A stretch of DNA of 64,000 bases. Source: Tengunoibacter tsumagoiensis. Lineage in GTDB: Bacteria > Chloroflexota > Ktedonobacteria > Ktedonobacterales > Ktedonobacteraceae. This document shows, in pieces, positions 47,001-55,601 of the stretch; positions within the stretch are counted from its first letter, which is position 1; every line of letters begins with the position of its first letter. Position numbers and translations under genes: made by a program. The stretch is taken from NCBI RefSeq assembly GCF_003967535.1, contig NZ_BIFR01000002.1:1798001-1862000 (forward strand). The letters run 5' to 3'. Under the pieces are notes generated by a model that saw nothing but the letters and a program-made list of their open reading frames with translations, had not been told where the DNA came from and searched no databases.

Positions 47001-50000
47001 TTACTTCAGCCAGCATCTGGTTGAGCCAGAGCCCGGTCGCTGGCTCACCATCCAACAGATGGCTATCGATAACGCGGACAGAGAAGTTCAGTTGCTCTTG
47101 TGCCAGCACCTTACTGGCAGCTACCAGTGCAGCATGTTCTGAAAAGAGTTGTTCACTCCCACTTACTGGCTGTGTTTGATTGGTCAGCACAGAGATCTGG
47201 ATTGCTTCGTCGGCAATGACCTGTTCAAGGCCCTGCACTAACCAGAGCAGGCTATACAGTCCGAGCTCCTGACTGGCGCGGAAGCTCTCCTGATTCAGAG
47301 GGGTGGTACGCACTGTATCAAGGCTCCAACCATGCAGCACATGTGATGGGCGCAATCCTTGAGCTCGCAGCTTCTGGCCTAACGCAATAAATGCTTCGCG
47401 CTGACCAATGGGAAGACGATAGCTCCGCTCATCGATCTGTTCAAAGTGCTCACCACTCTGCACCCGAATAAGAGAGAGTCCCCGTTGCTCGAGGCGTTGC
47501 GCTATCTGTTCCATCCGCCCGCCTGCATCCTGCAAGAGCAGCCAGGGATGATCTGTGGAGAGCGATGCTGGGGGGAGCACAGACTCCTTCCAGCCTGGCA
47601 GATAGAACCAGTCCGCTGGATCTGGAGACTTACCATTCTTCTGAGCAACGTTTGCTACCTGGACACTTGCCGAACGGACTGAGCGTGGAGCCTCAATCCA
47701 ATGGCGTTGACGCTGGAAGGGATAGGTTGGCAGAGGGATGCGCCGTCGTCGCTCACCGCCCCAGAAATGGCCCCAATCGACCGCGACATCCGCCAGCCAT
47801 AAACGCCCGATACTCTCAAGCAATACCGTCAGGTCAGAGCGCCGTTCCAGGCGGGCCCGTAAGGTTGGAATAATGGTTAGAGGAAGATCCTGCGTTGAGC
47901 TCGCTCTCAATTGCTGATGCGCAAAGGAGGCCAGGCTCTGTCCAGGTCCAATCTCTAAGAGAACTGGCTGACCTTGCTCCCAGAGTTGCTCTACCCCCTG
48001 GGCAAATTGAACGGTCTCACAGAGATGACGTCCCCAATAGTGTGGATCAAGTGCCTGCTGCTCGGTGATCCAGGTACCAGTAACATTTGAGAGATACGGG
48101 ATCTGCGGAACCTGAAGAGAGAAGCTGGCAACCAGTTGTGTCAGCTCATGACGAATCGGCTCCATCTGAGCTGAATGGAAGGCATGGCTGGTCTGCAGGC
48201 GTCGGCTACTAATCTGAAGGTTCTGGAGATGCTCCTCCAGACGCGCAATGGCCTCTGTGGAACCTGCCAGGACGCATTGTTGAGCACTATTAATAATGGC
48301 GAGATCAATCTGATCGCTGAGATAGGGCTGAATCTGTTCGACGCTTAAGGCCACGGCCAGCATACTACTGGAGGGCAGGGATGCAATGAGTTGACCACGA
48401 CGGCAGACTAATTGGAGCGCGGCTGGAAGGGTAAAGACGCCTGCAACGGCAGCAGCTACATACTCTCCCAGGCTATACCCCAACAAGGATTGAGGGCGAA
48501 TCCCCTTTGAGATCAGGACCTGAGCCAGTGCGTACTCGAGGATAAAGATGGCTGGCTGCGCATATTGTGTCTGCTGCAACAACTGCTCCTGCTCATTCTG
48601 AGGAGCAACTGCGTCAGAGCGTCCCAACAGGGCGCGGAGATCGAGAGCCGCTGCTTTCTTTGAAGCAGCAGTTTCGGCTGGAAAGAGGAGAGTGCGCAGA
48701 TCCAGACCAAGCCAGGGTCGGGCCAGATCACAGCATTGATCAACGATCTGTTGGAACTCGCTAACTTGCTCGTAGAGCTCACGTGCCAGACCAACATACT
48801 GCTCACCAACCCCTGCAAACAGAAACGAGACCGGACGATTTAGCTGCTGAGGCACACTATCGTACAGGCGTGAAGAAGTCTCAGCCGTTAGAGCTTGGAT
48901 GGCATCAGCGCGATCTCGGCAGACCAGAAGGCGTCGATGCGAAAAAACACGACGTCCAACCTGCAATGTATAGGCGACATCGGCCATCTCAATCTCGGGC
49001 GTCTGGTCGAGATGATACAAAAGATTTGTAGTTGCTTGCTCGAGAGCATCCTGGCTTTTGGCCGAGAGGAGCAGGAGATGCTGCTTCTGCTTGCCAGGAT
49101 TGGCTGGCTGAACGGGTGCTTCTTCGACAATGACATGGGCGTTGGTGCCACCCAGGCCAAAGGCGCTGACCCCTGCGCGGCGCGGCTTCCTGGCATCGCT
49201 TTTCCATTCACGGAGCTGTGTATTGACAAAGAATGGGCTCTCTACCAGATCCACCTGGGGATTGGGGGCAGTGTAGTTCAGGCTGGGTGGAATCTGCTTG
49301 TGCTTAAGCGCCTGCACCGTTTTAATCAATCCTGTGACGCCGGCGGCGCGATCGAGGTGCCCAACATTCGTTTTGGCCGAACCAAGGGCGCAAAACTGCG
49401 TTTTATCGGTATGCTCACGAAAAGCCTTGAGAATGGCCGTGAGCTCAACAGCATCGCCCAGAGGGGTCCCGGTGCCATGGGCCTCAAGATAGTCGATGGT
49501 CTCTGCGCTGACATCCGCGTTTGCCAGAGCCTCAAGGATCACACCGGCCTGACCACGCACACCTGGAGCGGTAAAACCAACCTTCAAAGCGCCGTCATTG
49601 TTGATGGCTGAACCTTTAATCACTGCATGGATCGTATCGCCATCCGCTCGTGCATCCTCCAATCGTTTCAACAGGACGGCTCCCACGCCACTTCCCAGAG
49701 GAGCTCCATTAGCATGTGCATCAAAGGCACGGCAGCGTGCATCCGGTGAGGAGATTCCACCCTCTTGATAGCTGTAACCAGCTTTCTGCGGAACTGAGAC
49801 CGCCACGCCTCCAGCCAGAGCCATATCGCAGTCTCCACTCAAGAGACTGGAGCATGCGATGCTGACGGCAACCAGGGATGTTGAACAGTAGGTCTGTACA
49901 GCATAACTGGGTCCTGTCAGGTTGAGCAGATAGGCAACTCGTGTTGTGAGTGAGTCTTTGTCGTTTCCCAGGACGACCTGCACCTGACCGGCATCCTCTA

Positions 50001-50442
50001 AGACCTCTTGATTAGGATAGATGTTATTGAGCAGATAGGTACTCAGTCCCGAACCAGCATAGATCCCAATCGGACCACTGTAGCGCTCCGGATCATAGCC
50101 AGCGCTCTCGAGGACCTCCCACGCGGTCTCTAGAAAGAGCCGCTGCTGAGGGTCCATGATCTCTGCCTCTTTTGGAGTCAGTCCAAAAAAGCTGGCATCG
50201 AACTGATCAACTCCGTCCAGGACGGCTCCCGCTTTGACATACGAAGGGTCTTGCAGCAGTTCTGGATCAACGCCCGCTTCCAATAATTCATCGTCAGAAA
50301 AGTGCGTAATGCTCTCAACACCATCACGCAGATTCTGCCAGAAGGCATCGACGCTATTGGCACCGGGGAAACGTCCGGCCATGCCAATAATGGCGATATC
50401 TGCACTGTCATCCTGTGCATCAAATAGCTCTGAATTACTCAT
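41047..50442 (-). CDS. Type I PKS, two modules: KS-AT-KR-ACP-KS-AT-KR-ACP (second PKS protein)
   Basis: A 3,131-aa bimodular synthase, a paralogue of the third PKS. Module 1: KS (Cys186 in TYCSTSL, EAHGTGT, NVGHLDRAAG), AT (GYSLGEY near 656), KR (GGLGGVG near 1194, AYTAANGF) and ACP (near 1492). Module 2: KS (Cys near 1726, EAHGTAT), AT (GYSLGEY near 2199), KR (GGLGGIG near 2741, DYCAANAF) and ACP (near 3056). HAFHS in both ATs indicates malonyl-CoA. The acidic N-terminus (ELFDAQDDSAD) and basic C-terminus (RGEKRRESLKHRMRD) look like docking segments. Substrate should arrive from the first PKS and pass to the third. The ATG at 50442 lies 41 bases after the first PKS stop and has a weak AAGAAAG site. 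Confidence 0.92.
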   Translation of the reverse strand: MSNSELFDAQDDSADIAIIGMAGRFPGANSVDAFWQNLRDGVESITHFSDDELLEAGVDPELLQDPSYVKAGAVLDGVDQFDASFFGLTPKEAEIMDPQQRLFLETAWEVLESAGYDPERYSGPIGIYAGSGLSTYLLNNIYPNQEVLEDAGQVQVVLGNDKDSLTTRVAYLLNLTGPSYAVQTYCSTSLVAVSIACSSLLSGDCDMALAGGVAVSVPQKAGYSYQEGGISSPDARCRAFDAHANGAPLGSGVGAVLLKRLEDARADGDTIHAVIKGSAINNDGALKVGFTAPGVRGQAGVILEALANADVSAETIDYLEAHGTGTPLGDAVELTAILKAFREHTDKTQFCALGSAKTNVGHLDRAAGVTGLIKTVQALKHKQIPPSLNYTAPNPQVDLVESPFFVNTQLREWKSDARKPRRAGVSAFGLGGTNAHVIVEEAPVQPANPGKQKQHLLLLSAKSQDALEQATTNLLYHLDQTPEIEMADVAYTLQVGRRVFSHRRLLVCRDRADAIQALTAETSSRLYDSVPQQLNRPVSFLFAGVGEQYVGLARELYEQVSEFQQIVDQCCDLARPWLGLDLRTLLFPAETAASKKAAALDLRALLGRSDAVAPQNEQEQLLQQTQYAQPAIFILEYALAQVLISKGIRPQSLLGYSLGEYVAAAVAGVFTLPAALQLVCRRGQLIASLPSSSMLAVALSVEQIQPYLSDQIDLAIINSAQQCVLAGSTEAIARLEEHLQNLQISSRRLQTSHAFHSAQMEPIRHELTQLVASFSLQVPQIPYLSNVTGTWITEQQALDPHYWGRHLCETVQFAQGVEQLWEQGQPVLLEIGPGQSLASFAHQQLRASSTQDLPLTIIPTLRARLERRSDLTVLLESIGRLWLADVAVDWGHFWGGERRRRIPLPTYPFQRQRHWIEAPRSVRSASVQVANVAQKNGKSPDPADWFYLPGWKESVLPPASLSTDHPWLLLQDAGGRMEQIAQRLEQRGLSLIRVQSGEHFEQIDERSYRLPIGQREAFIALGQKLRAQGLRPSHVLHGWSLDTVRTTPLNQESFRASQELGLYSLLWLVQGLEQVIADEAIQISVLTNQTQPVSGSEQLFSEHAALVAASKVLAQEQLNFSVRVIDSHLLDGEPATGLWLNQMLAEVSSPVTEPVVVYRGEKRYIQQYLPTKIPAPSDHSKLRQRGTYLITGGLGGVGLVLAEYLARTVQARLVLVGRSGLPLREQWQQWLNEHSETERISQQIRQIQALETLGAEVLVLKVDVANVDQVKQAIQQTYNHFGALHGVIHAAGYTARTAFAPIQETDVALFEAHFQSKVYGLLSLSEALAGQKLDFCLLFSSLSAVLGGLGFTAYTAANGFMDAYAAAYKLEQPEQTPWLSVNWDTWLVPGVIEQGVGSSVAAYAMSPAEGIEAFTRVLHTNEWTRVVHSTGDLQARINQWLTVQSQVIEDQPSVKPGLLLNDDYEQQIIEIWKKVLGVESVGLHDNFFDIGGNSLMGLQVLARIKKSFKVQIPAVALFEAPTVSALASYLRPATPVVPTAQQDLLEQRRKQARQQTGTEGIAIIGMAGRFPGASSIQQFWENLRNGVESITFFSDEELLEVGIAPEMLQMPNFVKARPILQGVEDFDAGFFGYSPREVELMDPQHRLFLESSWEALEHAGYDSFSYEGLIGVFGGTNISTYMLGLMRRPDLVGTVNDYQMVIGNDKDSLTTGVSYKLNLKGPSFAVQTFCSTSLVATHLACRSLLNGECDMTLAGGVSVRVPYKSGHIYQEGGQESPDGHCRTFDAQAHGSMFGDGVGVIVLKRLSDALADGDTIHAVIKGSAINNDGSLKVSYTAPSVIGQAQVVSTALQVAGVSADSISYIEAHGTATELGDPIEVASLTRAFRQQTDQVGYCAIGSVKTNIGHLDRAAGVSGLLKTVLALKHEQIPASLHYEAPNPEIDFETSPFFVNASLRPWPRSTAPRRAGVNSLGMGGTNVHVVVEEAPIQPATGPSRPWQLLPLSARTPEALAQARTNLHTALTQGTDPLADVAYTLQRGRHRFEYRNLVLARSTEDAITLLEATGSDGKQQWSLMGDDKERPVAWLFAGVGEQYVGMGRALYQAEPLFQQIVDQGAELARPWLELDLRTLLFPTGEEATTTAGLDLRALLGRNGATAAPQSESEQRLQQTQYAQPAVFLIEYALAQLLLSWGIRPQALLGYSLGEYVAAAVAGVLSLPDALHLVCRRAQLIASLPESRLLAVALGQAEVTPYLSEEIDLAIINSPQQCVLAGTIEAIAELEARLSEQGISHRRVQTSHAFHSRQLAGIRDELNELAAGFSVQLPSIPYISNVTGDWISEQELFDGEYWGRHLCETVHFARGIQTLWEQGNPLLMEIGAGHSLGSFVHQQISATSESEPGATVITTLRARQERQEDQAVLLAAVGKLWLAGGTIDWSQFWSKEIRRRIPLPTYPFQRQRYWIDVTHAAPAKPVAEAPTSAEAALSSLKKEELSDWFYVPGWKQTSPHLPPIGKGAVLQSQNWLIFTDDSGLGEALHVQLQQQQQQVSIVRPGSAFQVDGTQYRIQPKSRTDYEALCKHLRDQGTFPERIVHLWSVSREALDPTNALEQGFHSLLLLTQVLGELRPEACEIAIISNDVQSVIGNERINPAKAAIIGPYRVIPLEYPTLSTRTIDLVLPTNQHQQNLLHRQLIGELLAPNEQTLVALRGQHRWVQTFEPLQLTDAYEETVPLREKGTYLITGGLGGIGLGLAHYLAERVQARLVLISRTALPPRGEWPAIIANHDDNQTVSRQIRQLLQIEEYGSEVLIVPADVANEAQMRQAVQQAQELFGTLHGVIHAAGVPGIGLMQLKSSHQAEQVMAPKVQGTYILERVLQGIDLDFLVLFSSITSATGGGPGQVDYCAANAFLDAYAQQNALRHGRTIAINWGEWQWNAWQQGLSGYDIDAQTFFKQHRQRFGIPFNDGSRAMSRILASGLSQVVVSTQDFRAIVQLSSAFTAATMLQKARQGTQARPVHSRPALATSYVAPRNEMEQRVTAVWQEVLGVSQIGIHDNFFELGGNSLVGIDLITRLKQELTIDVIPSYVLYEAPSVGAMTQFLTQNKSSVAVEDRQDRGEKRRESLKHRMRDSRPSRTK
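43062..45307. repeat. 2.2-kb near-identical direct repeat, copy 2 (KS-AT of second PKS)
   Basis: Partner of 33621-35866 in the same orientation. It encodes the KS active-site region to the end of AT of module 2 in the second PKS. Only a handful of residues differ between the copies (for example SKEI against SKEV, NVHV against NVHI). The flanking KR and ACP parts are much less alike, so the boundary falls at domain edges. Confidence 0.85.
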
Positions 50443-50483
50443 AGTGCTAACTTTCTTCTCTTTCTATATGATTGCTCTCTGCT

Positions 50484-53400
50484 TTAGCGCTGCCGTTTCA
50501 TACGCTCGCGACGCAGCTTGCCACGGCTACTGTTCTGCACTAATGCTGGTTGCTCTTGCTGCTGAGGGAAGAGGATCTCCAATAACGCATGGATCGTTGG
50601 GCCTTCAAACAGGCTGGCAGCCGATACTTCGAGTGAAAACTCTTTTTTAATCTGCGAGATAATCACCATTCCTATCAGCGAGTTCCCGCCAAGTTCAAAG
50701 AAATGGTCGTCAAGCCCTACTTTTTCAATTCCCAATGCCGCTTGCCAGATCTCGGCCATTTTCTGCTCTTGCTCGGTACGAGGGGCAACGTAGGCTGTAC
50801 GCAGATCTGGACGCTCATGGGTTGGTTGCTTCCCTTTCTCATCCTGGATGTCGTTCAGAAAGGCTAATGAAGAGAGGGCCTGCGCATGCTGAAAGGCTAC
50901 ATCCAGGCCTTGAGGCAAGACCAGAAGCTGCGGCTGACCGCTGCCCAGGAGCCGGGGGAGAATGGACTCCCCATCGCGGAAGGTGATGCCAAACTGTGTG
51001 CGAAGTTGCTTGATCTGGGCATAGACTTCAGGCATGCTCGCAAAGACGCGACTCTGCCAGGCATCCCATTCCCAGGGGCCCCAGTTGACGGCCAGAATTG
51101 GATAGGAAGAGGTTGTGGCTTTCGCTTGCGCAAAGGCATCGAGAAAGGCATTTGCTGCACAATAATCAATCTCGCCCAATCCGCCTGTAATGCTGTTACT
51201 GGAAGAATAGAGCAAGAGAAAATCCAGGGGGTCATGTTTAAAGAGCGTATCAAGCACAAGTGTTCCGGTGATTTTGGGGGCAAAAACCTTTTCAACCATC
51301 TCCGACGTTTTCAATTGGATGAGCCCTTCACCTGGTGCACCAGCCGTATGAATAATGCCATGCAGGACCCCAAATCGCTCCTGAATCTGCTGCTTGACTG
51401 ATTTCATCTGCGTCAGATCCGCAACATCTGCCGAGAGCAGCAAGACGTCTGCTCCCAAAGCTTCGAGACGCTGAATAGCGGCCAGCTTGCGGCTTACGCT
51501 ATCCTCTCGCTCGGAGTGTTCGGCCAACCAGGTGGACCATTGCTCACGTTCGGGCAAGGTGGAGCGTCCAACCAGAACGAGACGCGCCTGGACTGTTTTG
51601 GCCAGATACTCCGCCACAGCTAATCCCAGGCCTCCAAGTCCACCGGTGATCAGATAGACTCCCTGCTCTCGCAGAGCCGCACCTGACGATGCTCGTTCTG
51701 ACAATGTAAGTGGCTCAAATGTCTGCACCCATCGATAGGCTGCACGATAGGCAATCACACGATCCGTTCCAATTGCTTCAAGTGGAGTGAGAAGATCATG
51801 CAGCAGGTATTTCTGCACCTGTTGATCAGGCTGACTCGCAAGATTGGTCTGAGGATCAAGCTCAATACTACGATAGCTTATCTGCGGATACTCTTGCATG
51901 ATCACCCGACCCATGCCAAGTAGAGAAGCTTTCTCTACCTGGAGAGACTCATGGCCCAGTACGACATGGAGTGCATTGGAGACGACACTCAATTGAAGGG
52001 ACTGCAACGCTGGCAGATTGCCAAGCGCCTGTACCAGAGAGAGCAGGCTATCAAAGCCTGTCTGCTGCAACGCTTTGAGTCTGGACGCGCTGAAAGCATC
52101 CGACCCCGCTATTGGCGCTGATGAGAGGCTCCAGAGATGGACGATCTGTTGAGGCGCTTTCTGGGTGACATGCAGATGCTTCAGAAGTGCCACATAGTCC
52201 TGAGGAACCTGTATCTGAATGGTGTACTCATCATCCTGAACGCGCCGGAAGGCCTCGCCTGCTCGTACGGTTGTGATACGATGTCCTTGCGCACGCCAGG
52301 CGTTGATCAGTCCGGCATCAAATGCGTTGTCGTTAGCCAGGACAAGCCATTCCTGTGGCTCGCTAACCTGCATCGGCGGGAGTGCTGAACGTTTCCAGGT
52401 TGGAAGATAAAACCAGTCTTCATAAGGAAGTTTCTTTGCCTCGGAAGGCTGTTGTCGGGTGCTTGCCTTGCGCTGGCCAATCCAGAATGTCTGATGCTCA
52501 AAGGGATACGACGGAAGAGAAATGCAGCGAACGGCTTCCTCCGAATGAAGCTGTTGCCAATCCGGGGACACGCCCGCTAACCAGAGCTGAGAGATCGTCT
52601 GGAGCTGAAACGCTCGGTCGCTCCGTTTCTCCTGACGCATGGGTAAGGATGTGAGCACGACCTTTGTCTCATGAGTTCGACCTGCTGGATGCTGTAAGAA
52701 CAGGCTGCTCAACATCTGGCCTGGACCAACTTCCAGAAAGATCGGGTGAGGTTGCTGCCAGAGCTGTTCGATCCCCGCTGAAAAACGGACTGTCTCGCAG
52801 AGGTGCCGGGCCCAGTATCTGGGATCGGTCGCCTCTTCCGCTCGAATCCAGTTCCCGGTGACGTTGGAAAGGTACGGTATCTGCGGCGGCTGGAGATGAC
52901 AGGTCTGCACAAGCTTTATCAGAGCCCCTTCAATTGGCTGCATCATCTGTGAATGAAAGGCATGCGTCGTTTGTAGGCGCTGACAGGCAATATCGTTCCC
53001 CTGAAGCTGTGCCTCCAACTGTGTAATTGCTTCTACGGGACCAGAGACGACACACATAGCGGGCCCATTGACCGCAGCCAGCGAGATCGTTTCGCTTAAG
53101 AAGGGAAGAACGCCCTCCTCAGGCAATGCTATTGCTAACATAGCGCCAGGGGCTAATTGTTGAATCAGCTCTGCTCGCGTTGCCACAAGCTTTAAAGCAT
53201 CTTCAAGGCAGAATACACCTGCCAGGCAGGCGGCCACATATTCGCCCAGGCTATAGCCGATCAGGGCCTGAGGCACTATTCCCCAATGCTTCCAGAGCTG
53301 CGCCAGCGCATACTCAAACACAAAGAGGATTGGCTGAGCATAGCGCGTCTGATACAGCAGGTCCAGTTCGCCCTTTTCCACTGGCTCGCGATGCAGCAGC

Positions 53401-55601
53401 TTGCGGAGATCAAGGCGAGCTCCACTATTCGTCTGGTCTTCCACTGGTGCGGTTGATTGTTCTTCAATTGGATAGAGCAGATGGCGAATATCGAGACCAA
53501 TGAACGAGCGAAGCAGCTCTGCACACTCGTCTACGGCTGCTTGAAAGACGGTCTCATGGTCATAAAGCTGACGCCCCATGCCCACATAGTGATCACCCAG
53601 GCCAGGCAACAGAAATGTGAGACGGTGAGTGTCATTAGTGGACGCCACCCCATCCAGCATCCGACGAGGATCGCGAGTTGTTAACAGTCCCAGGAGATCT
53701 TCGCGATCTTTCCCGACCAGAGCACGACGGTAGGGCAAAGCGCTTCTGGCTTGCTGATATGAATAGGCAATATCTGCAAGATAGTGTGAGGGCTGCTGCT
53801 CGAGGAATGCCCTCAATTGCTCGGTCATCGACTCCAACGCGGTCGCAGACCGGGCCGATAGCGTTATCGCTTGCCAGGGCTGCGCTGGCACACCCACAGG
53901 TGAAACAGCTGGAGCCTCTTCTATAATCACATGGGCGTTGGTTCCAGACCAGCCAAACGAGCTTACGCCAGCTCTACGAGGCTCGTCCTGACTATACCAG
54001 GGCAGCTTCGCGGTCGGCACTGTAATGCGGCCATCATAAGGAGCCAGGTGCGGATTTCTGGTCTGCAAATTCAAATGTACCGGAATGGCCTGCTGTTGCA
54101 GCGACAGAACGGTCTTGATCAGGCCAGCCATCCCAGCCGCTCCAGCCAGATGTCCAATATTGGTCTTAACGGCACCAACGATTAAGGGCTGAGCGGGATC
54201 GCGCTCTCCATTATAGACGGTATCCAGAGCCCCCATTTCGATTGGATCACCCAGGGCAGTGCCAGAGCCATGCGCCTCAACATAACTGATCTGCTGTGGC
54301 AGAAGCTGAGCCGCACGCAAAGCTTGTCGCAACACCTCTTCTTGAGAGAGCCGATTCGGGGCCGTTAAGCCATTGCTTCGTCCATCCTGATTGACTGCTG
54401 AGCCACGAATCACTGCCTGGATCGGATTGTTATCGGCCACCGCATCCGACAGCCGTTTTAAGATCACGACGCCACATCCCTCACCCAGAGCAAAGCCATC
54501 GGCTTTCTCATCGAAGGTTTTACAGCGTCCATCCAGGGCCAACATCCGCATCTTACAGGCATTGATCATACTCTCTGGCATCAGGATAGCATTCGTCCCA
54601 CCAACAATGGCAAGCTCACATTCTCGATTCCGCAGACTTTGACTGGCAAGATGGACTCCCACGAGCGATGAAGAGCAGGCCGTATCAATGGTCATGGTCG
54701 GCCCTTGCAGATCAAAGAGATAGGAGAGACGGCCTGCCGCCACGCTTCCCGCACTCCCCATCCCAAAATAGGGATCGTTCACCGCTGCATCTTCATCGTG
54801 CAGCAATTGGAGCAAGGTATATTCGCTATTGCTCATCATCCCCACAAAGACGCCTGTCTTGCTGCCCGCCAGAGAGCCGACAGATATGCCCGCATTCTCA
54901 AGTGCCTCCCATGCCACTTCCGTCAGCAGGCGCTGCTGGGGGTCCATACGCGTCGCCTCGCGTGGCGAGATGCCAAAAAACTGAGCATCGAAATGGGTGA
55001 GGTTGGGGAGAAAGCCCCCATGACGTGTGTACATCTTACCGGGCGCATCTGGATCAGGATCATAAAAACGCTCGCTATTCCAGCGCTCGGGTGGAATCTC
55101 AATAATGCCGTCTCTACCTTCGGCCAGCAACTGCCAGAACTGCTCGGGAGAATTGGCATCGCCTGGAAAGCGACATCCAATGCCAATAATTGCAATTGGC
55201 TCGTTGCTTACCGCATCCGGGTTCGTTGGCAGGCGATCAACCGTGATGGCTTCATCGCCCGGCACATGCTCTTCACCAGCGAGAAAGCGAGCAAGAGCAT
55301 CAATGGTTGGATAATCATAGAGCAGGGTTGGAGAGAGCTCATACCCAAGAAAATCTTCGAGATCGCCCGACAGACCAATGGCCTCGGCAGAGCCCACGCC
55401 ATAGTGAGCAAAGGGGGCGTGAAAATCAATCGTGGTTGCCTCTAATGCAAGCGCCTCGGCCAGCTTTTCGCTGAGCCAGAGACTCAAGGTCTCCTTATCG
55501 TAAGACTGCTCAGATGGTGAAGAGGGCTGTAAGCCGCCTATCAACAATGGATCAACAACGGCTGGAGCAAGGTGCCCCATCTGTTTATGAAAATTATTCA
55601 T
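50484..55601 (-). CDS. Type I PKS with loading ACP: ACP-KS-AT-KR-ACP (first PKS protein)
   Basis: A 1,705-aa synthase. The N-terminal ACP (YGVGSAEAIG, Ser71) is the expected acceptor for the acyl-AMP made by the upstream FAAL. Then come KS (Cys309 in TACSSS, EAHGSG, NIGHLAGAAG), AT (GYSLGEY, Ser784; HAFHS), KR (GGLGGLG near 1320, DYCAANAF) and ACP (FELGGNSLIG near 1637). It lacks DH and ER, so the first extension should leave a beta-hydroxyl. The C-terminal RGKLRRERMKRQR is a basic docking-like tail. The ATG at 55601 overlaps the FAAL stop by eight bases; a TTG at 55613 is an alternative. Its KS is of the common type, unlike the TFC/TYC-type KSs of the next two proteins. Confidence 0.92.
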   Translation of the reverse strand: MNNFHKQMGHLAPAVVDPLLIGGLQPSSPSEQSYDKETLSLWLSEKLAEALALEATTIDFHAPFAHYGVGSAEAIGLSGDLEDFLGYELSPTLLYDYPTIDALARFLAGEEHVPGDEAITVDRLPTNPDAVSNEPIAIIGIGCRFPGDANSPEQFWQLLAEGRDGIIEIPPERWNSERFYDPDPDAPGKMYTRHGGFLPNLTHFDAQFFGISPREATRMDPQQRLLTEVAWEALENAGISVGSLAGSKTGVFVGMMSNSEYTLLQLLHDEDAAVNDPYFGMGSAGSVAAGRLSYLFDLQGPTMTIDTACSSSLVGVHLASQSLRNRECELAIVGGTNAILMPESMINACKMRMLALDGRCKTFDEKADGFALGEGCGVVILKRLSDAVADNNPIQAVIRGSAVNQDGRSNGLTAPNRLSQEEVLRQALRAAQLLPQQISYVEAHGSGTALGDPIEMGALDTVYNGERDPAQPLIVGAVKTNIGHLAGAAGMAGLIKTVLSLQQQAIPVHLNLQTRNPHLAPYDGRITVPTAKLPWYSQDEPRRAGVSSFGWSGTNAHVIIEEAPAVSPVGVPAQPWQAITLSARSATALESMTEQLRAFLEQQPSHYLADIAYSYQQARSALPYRRALVGKDREDLLGLLTTRDPRRMLDGVASTNDTHRLTFLLPGLGDHYVGMGRQLYDHETVFQAAVDECAELLRSFIGLDIRHLLYPIEEQSTAPVEDQTNSGARLDLRKLLHREPVEKGELDLLYQTRYAQPILFVFEYALAQLWKHWGIVPQALIGYSLGEYVAACLAGVFCLEDALKLVATRAELIQQLAPGAMLAIALPEEGVLPFLSETISLAAVNGPAMCVVSGPVEAITQLEAQLQGNDIACQRLQTTHAFHSQMMQPIEGALIKLVQTCHLQPPQIPYLSNVTGNWIRAEEATDPRYWARHLCETVRFSAGIEQLWQQPHPIFLEVGPGQMLSSLFLQHPAGRTHETKVVLTSLPMRQEKRSDRAFQLQTISQLWLAGVSPDWQQLHSEEAVRCISLPSYPFEHQTFWIGQRKASTRQQPSEAKKLPYEDWFYLPTWKRSALPPMQVSEPQEWLVLANDNAFDAGLINAWRAQGHRITTVRAGEAFRRVQDDEYTIQIQVPQDYVALLKHLHVTQKAPQQIVHLWSLSSAPIAGSDAFSASRLKALQQTGFDSLLSLVQALGNLPALQSLQLSVVSNALHVVLGHESLQVEKASLLGMGRVIMQEYPQISYRSIELDPQTNLASQPDQQVQKYLLHDLLTPLEAIGTDRVIAYRAAYRWVQTFEPLTLSERASSGAALREQGVYLITGGLGGLGLAVAEYLAKTVQARLVLVGRSTLPEREQWSTWLAEHSEREDSVSRKLAAIQRLEALGADVLLLSADVADLTQMKSVKQQIQERFGVLHGIIHTAGAPGEGLIQLKTSEMVEKVFAPKITGTLVLDTLFKHDPLDFLLLYSSSNSITGGLGEIDYCAANAFLDAFAQAKATTSSYPILAVNWGPWEWDAWQSRVFASMPEVYAQIKQLRTQFGITFRDGESILPRLLGSGQPQLLVLPQGLDVAFQHAQALSSLAFLNDIQDEKGKQPTHERPDLRTAYVAPRTEQEQKMAEIWQAALGIEKVGLDDHFFELGGNSLIGMVIISQIKKEFSLEVSAASLFEGPTIHALLEILFPQQQEQPALVQNSSRGKLRRERMKRQR

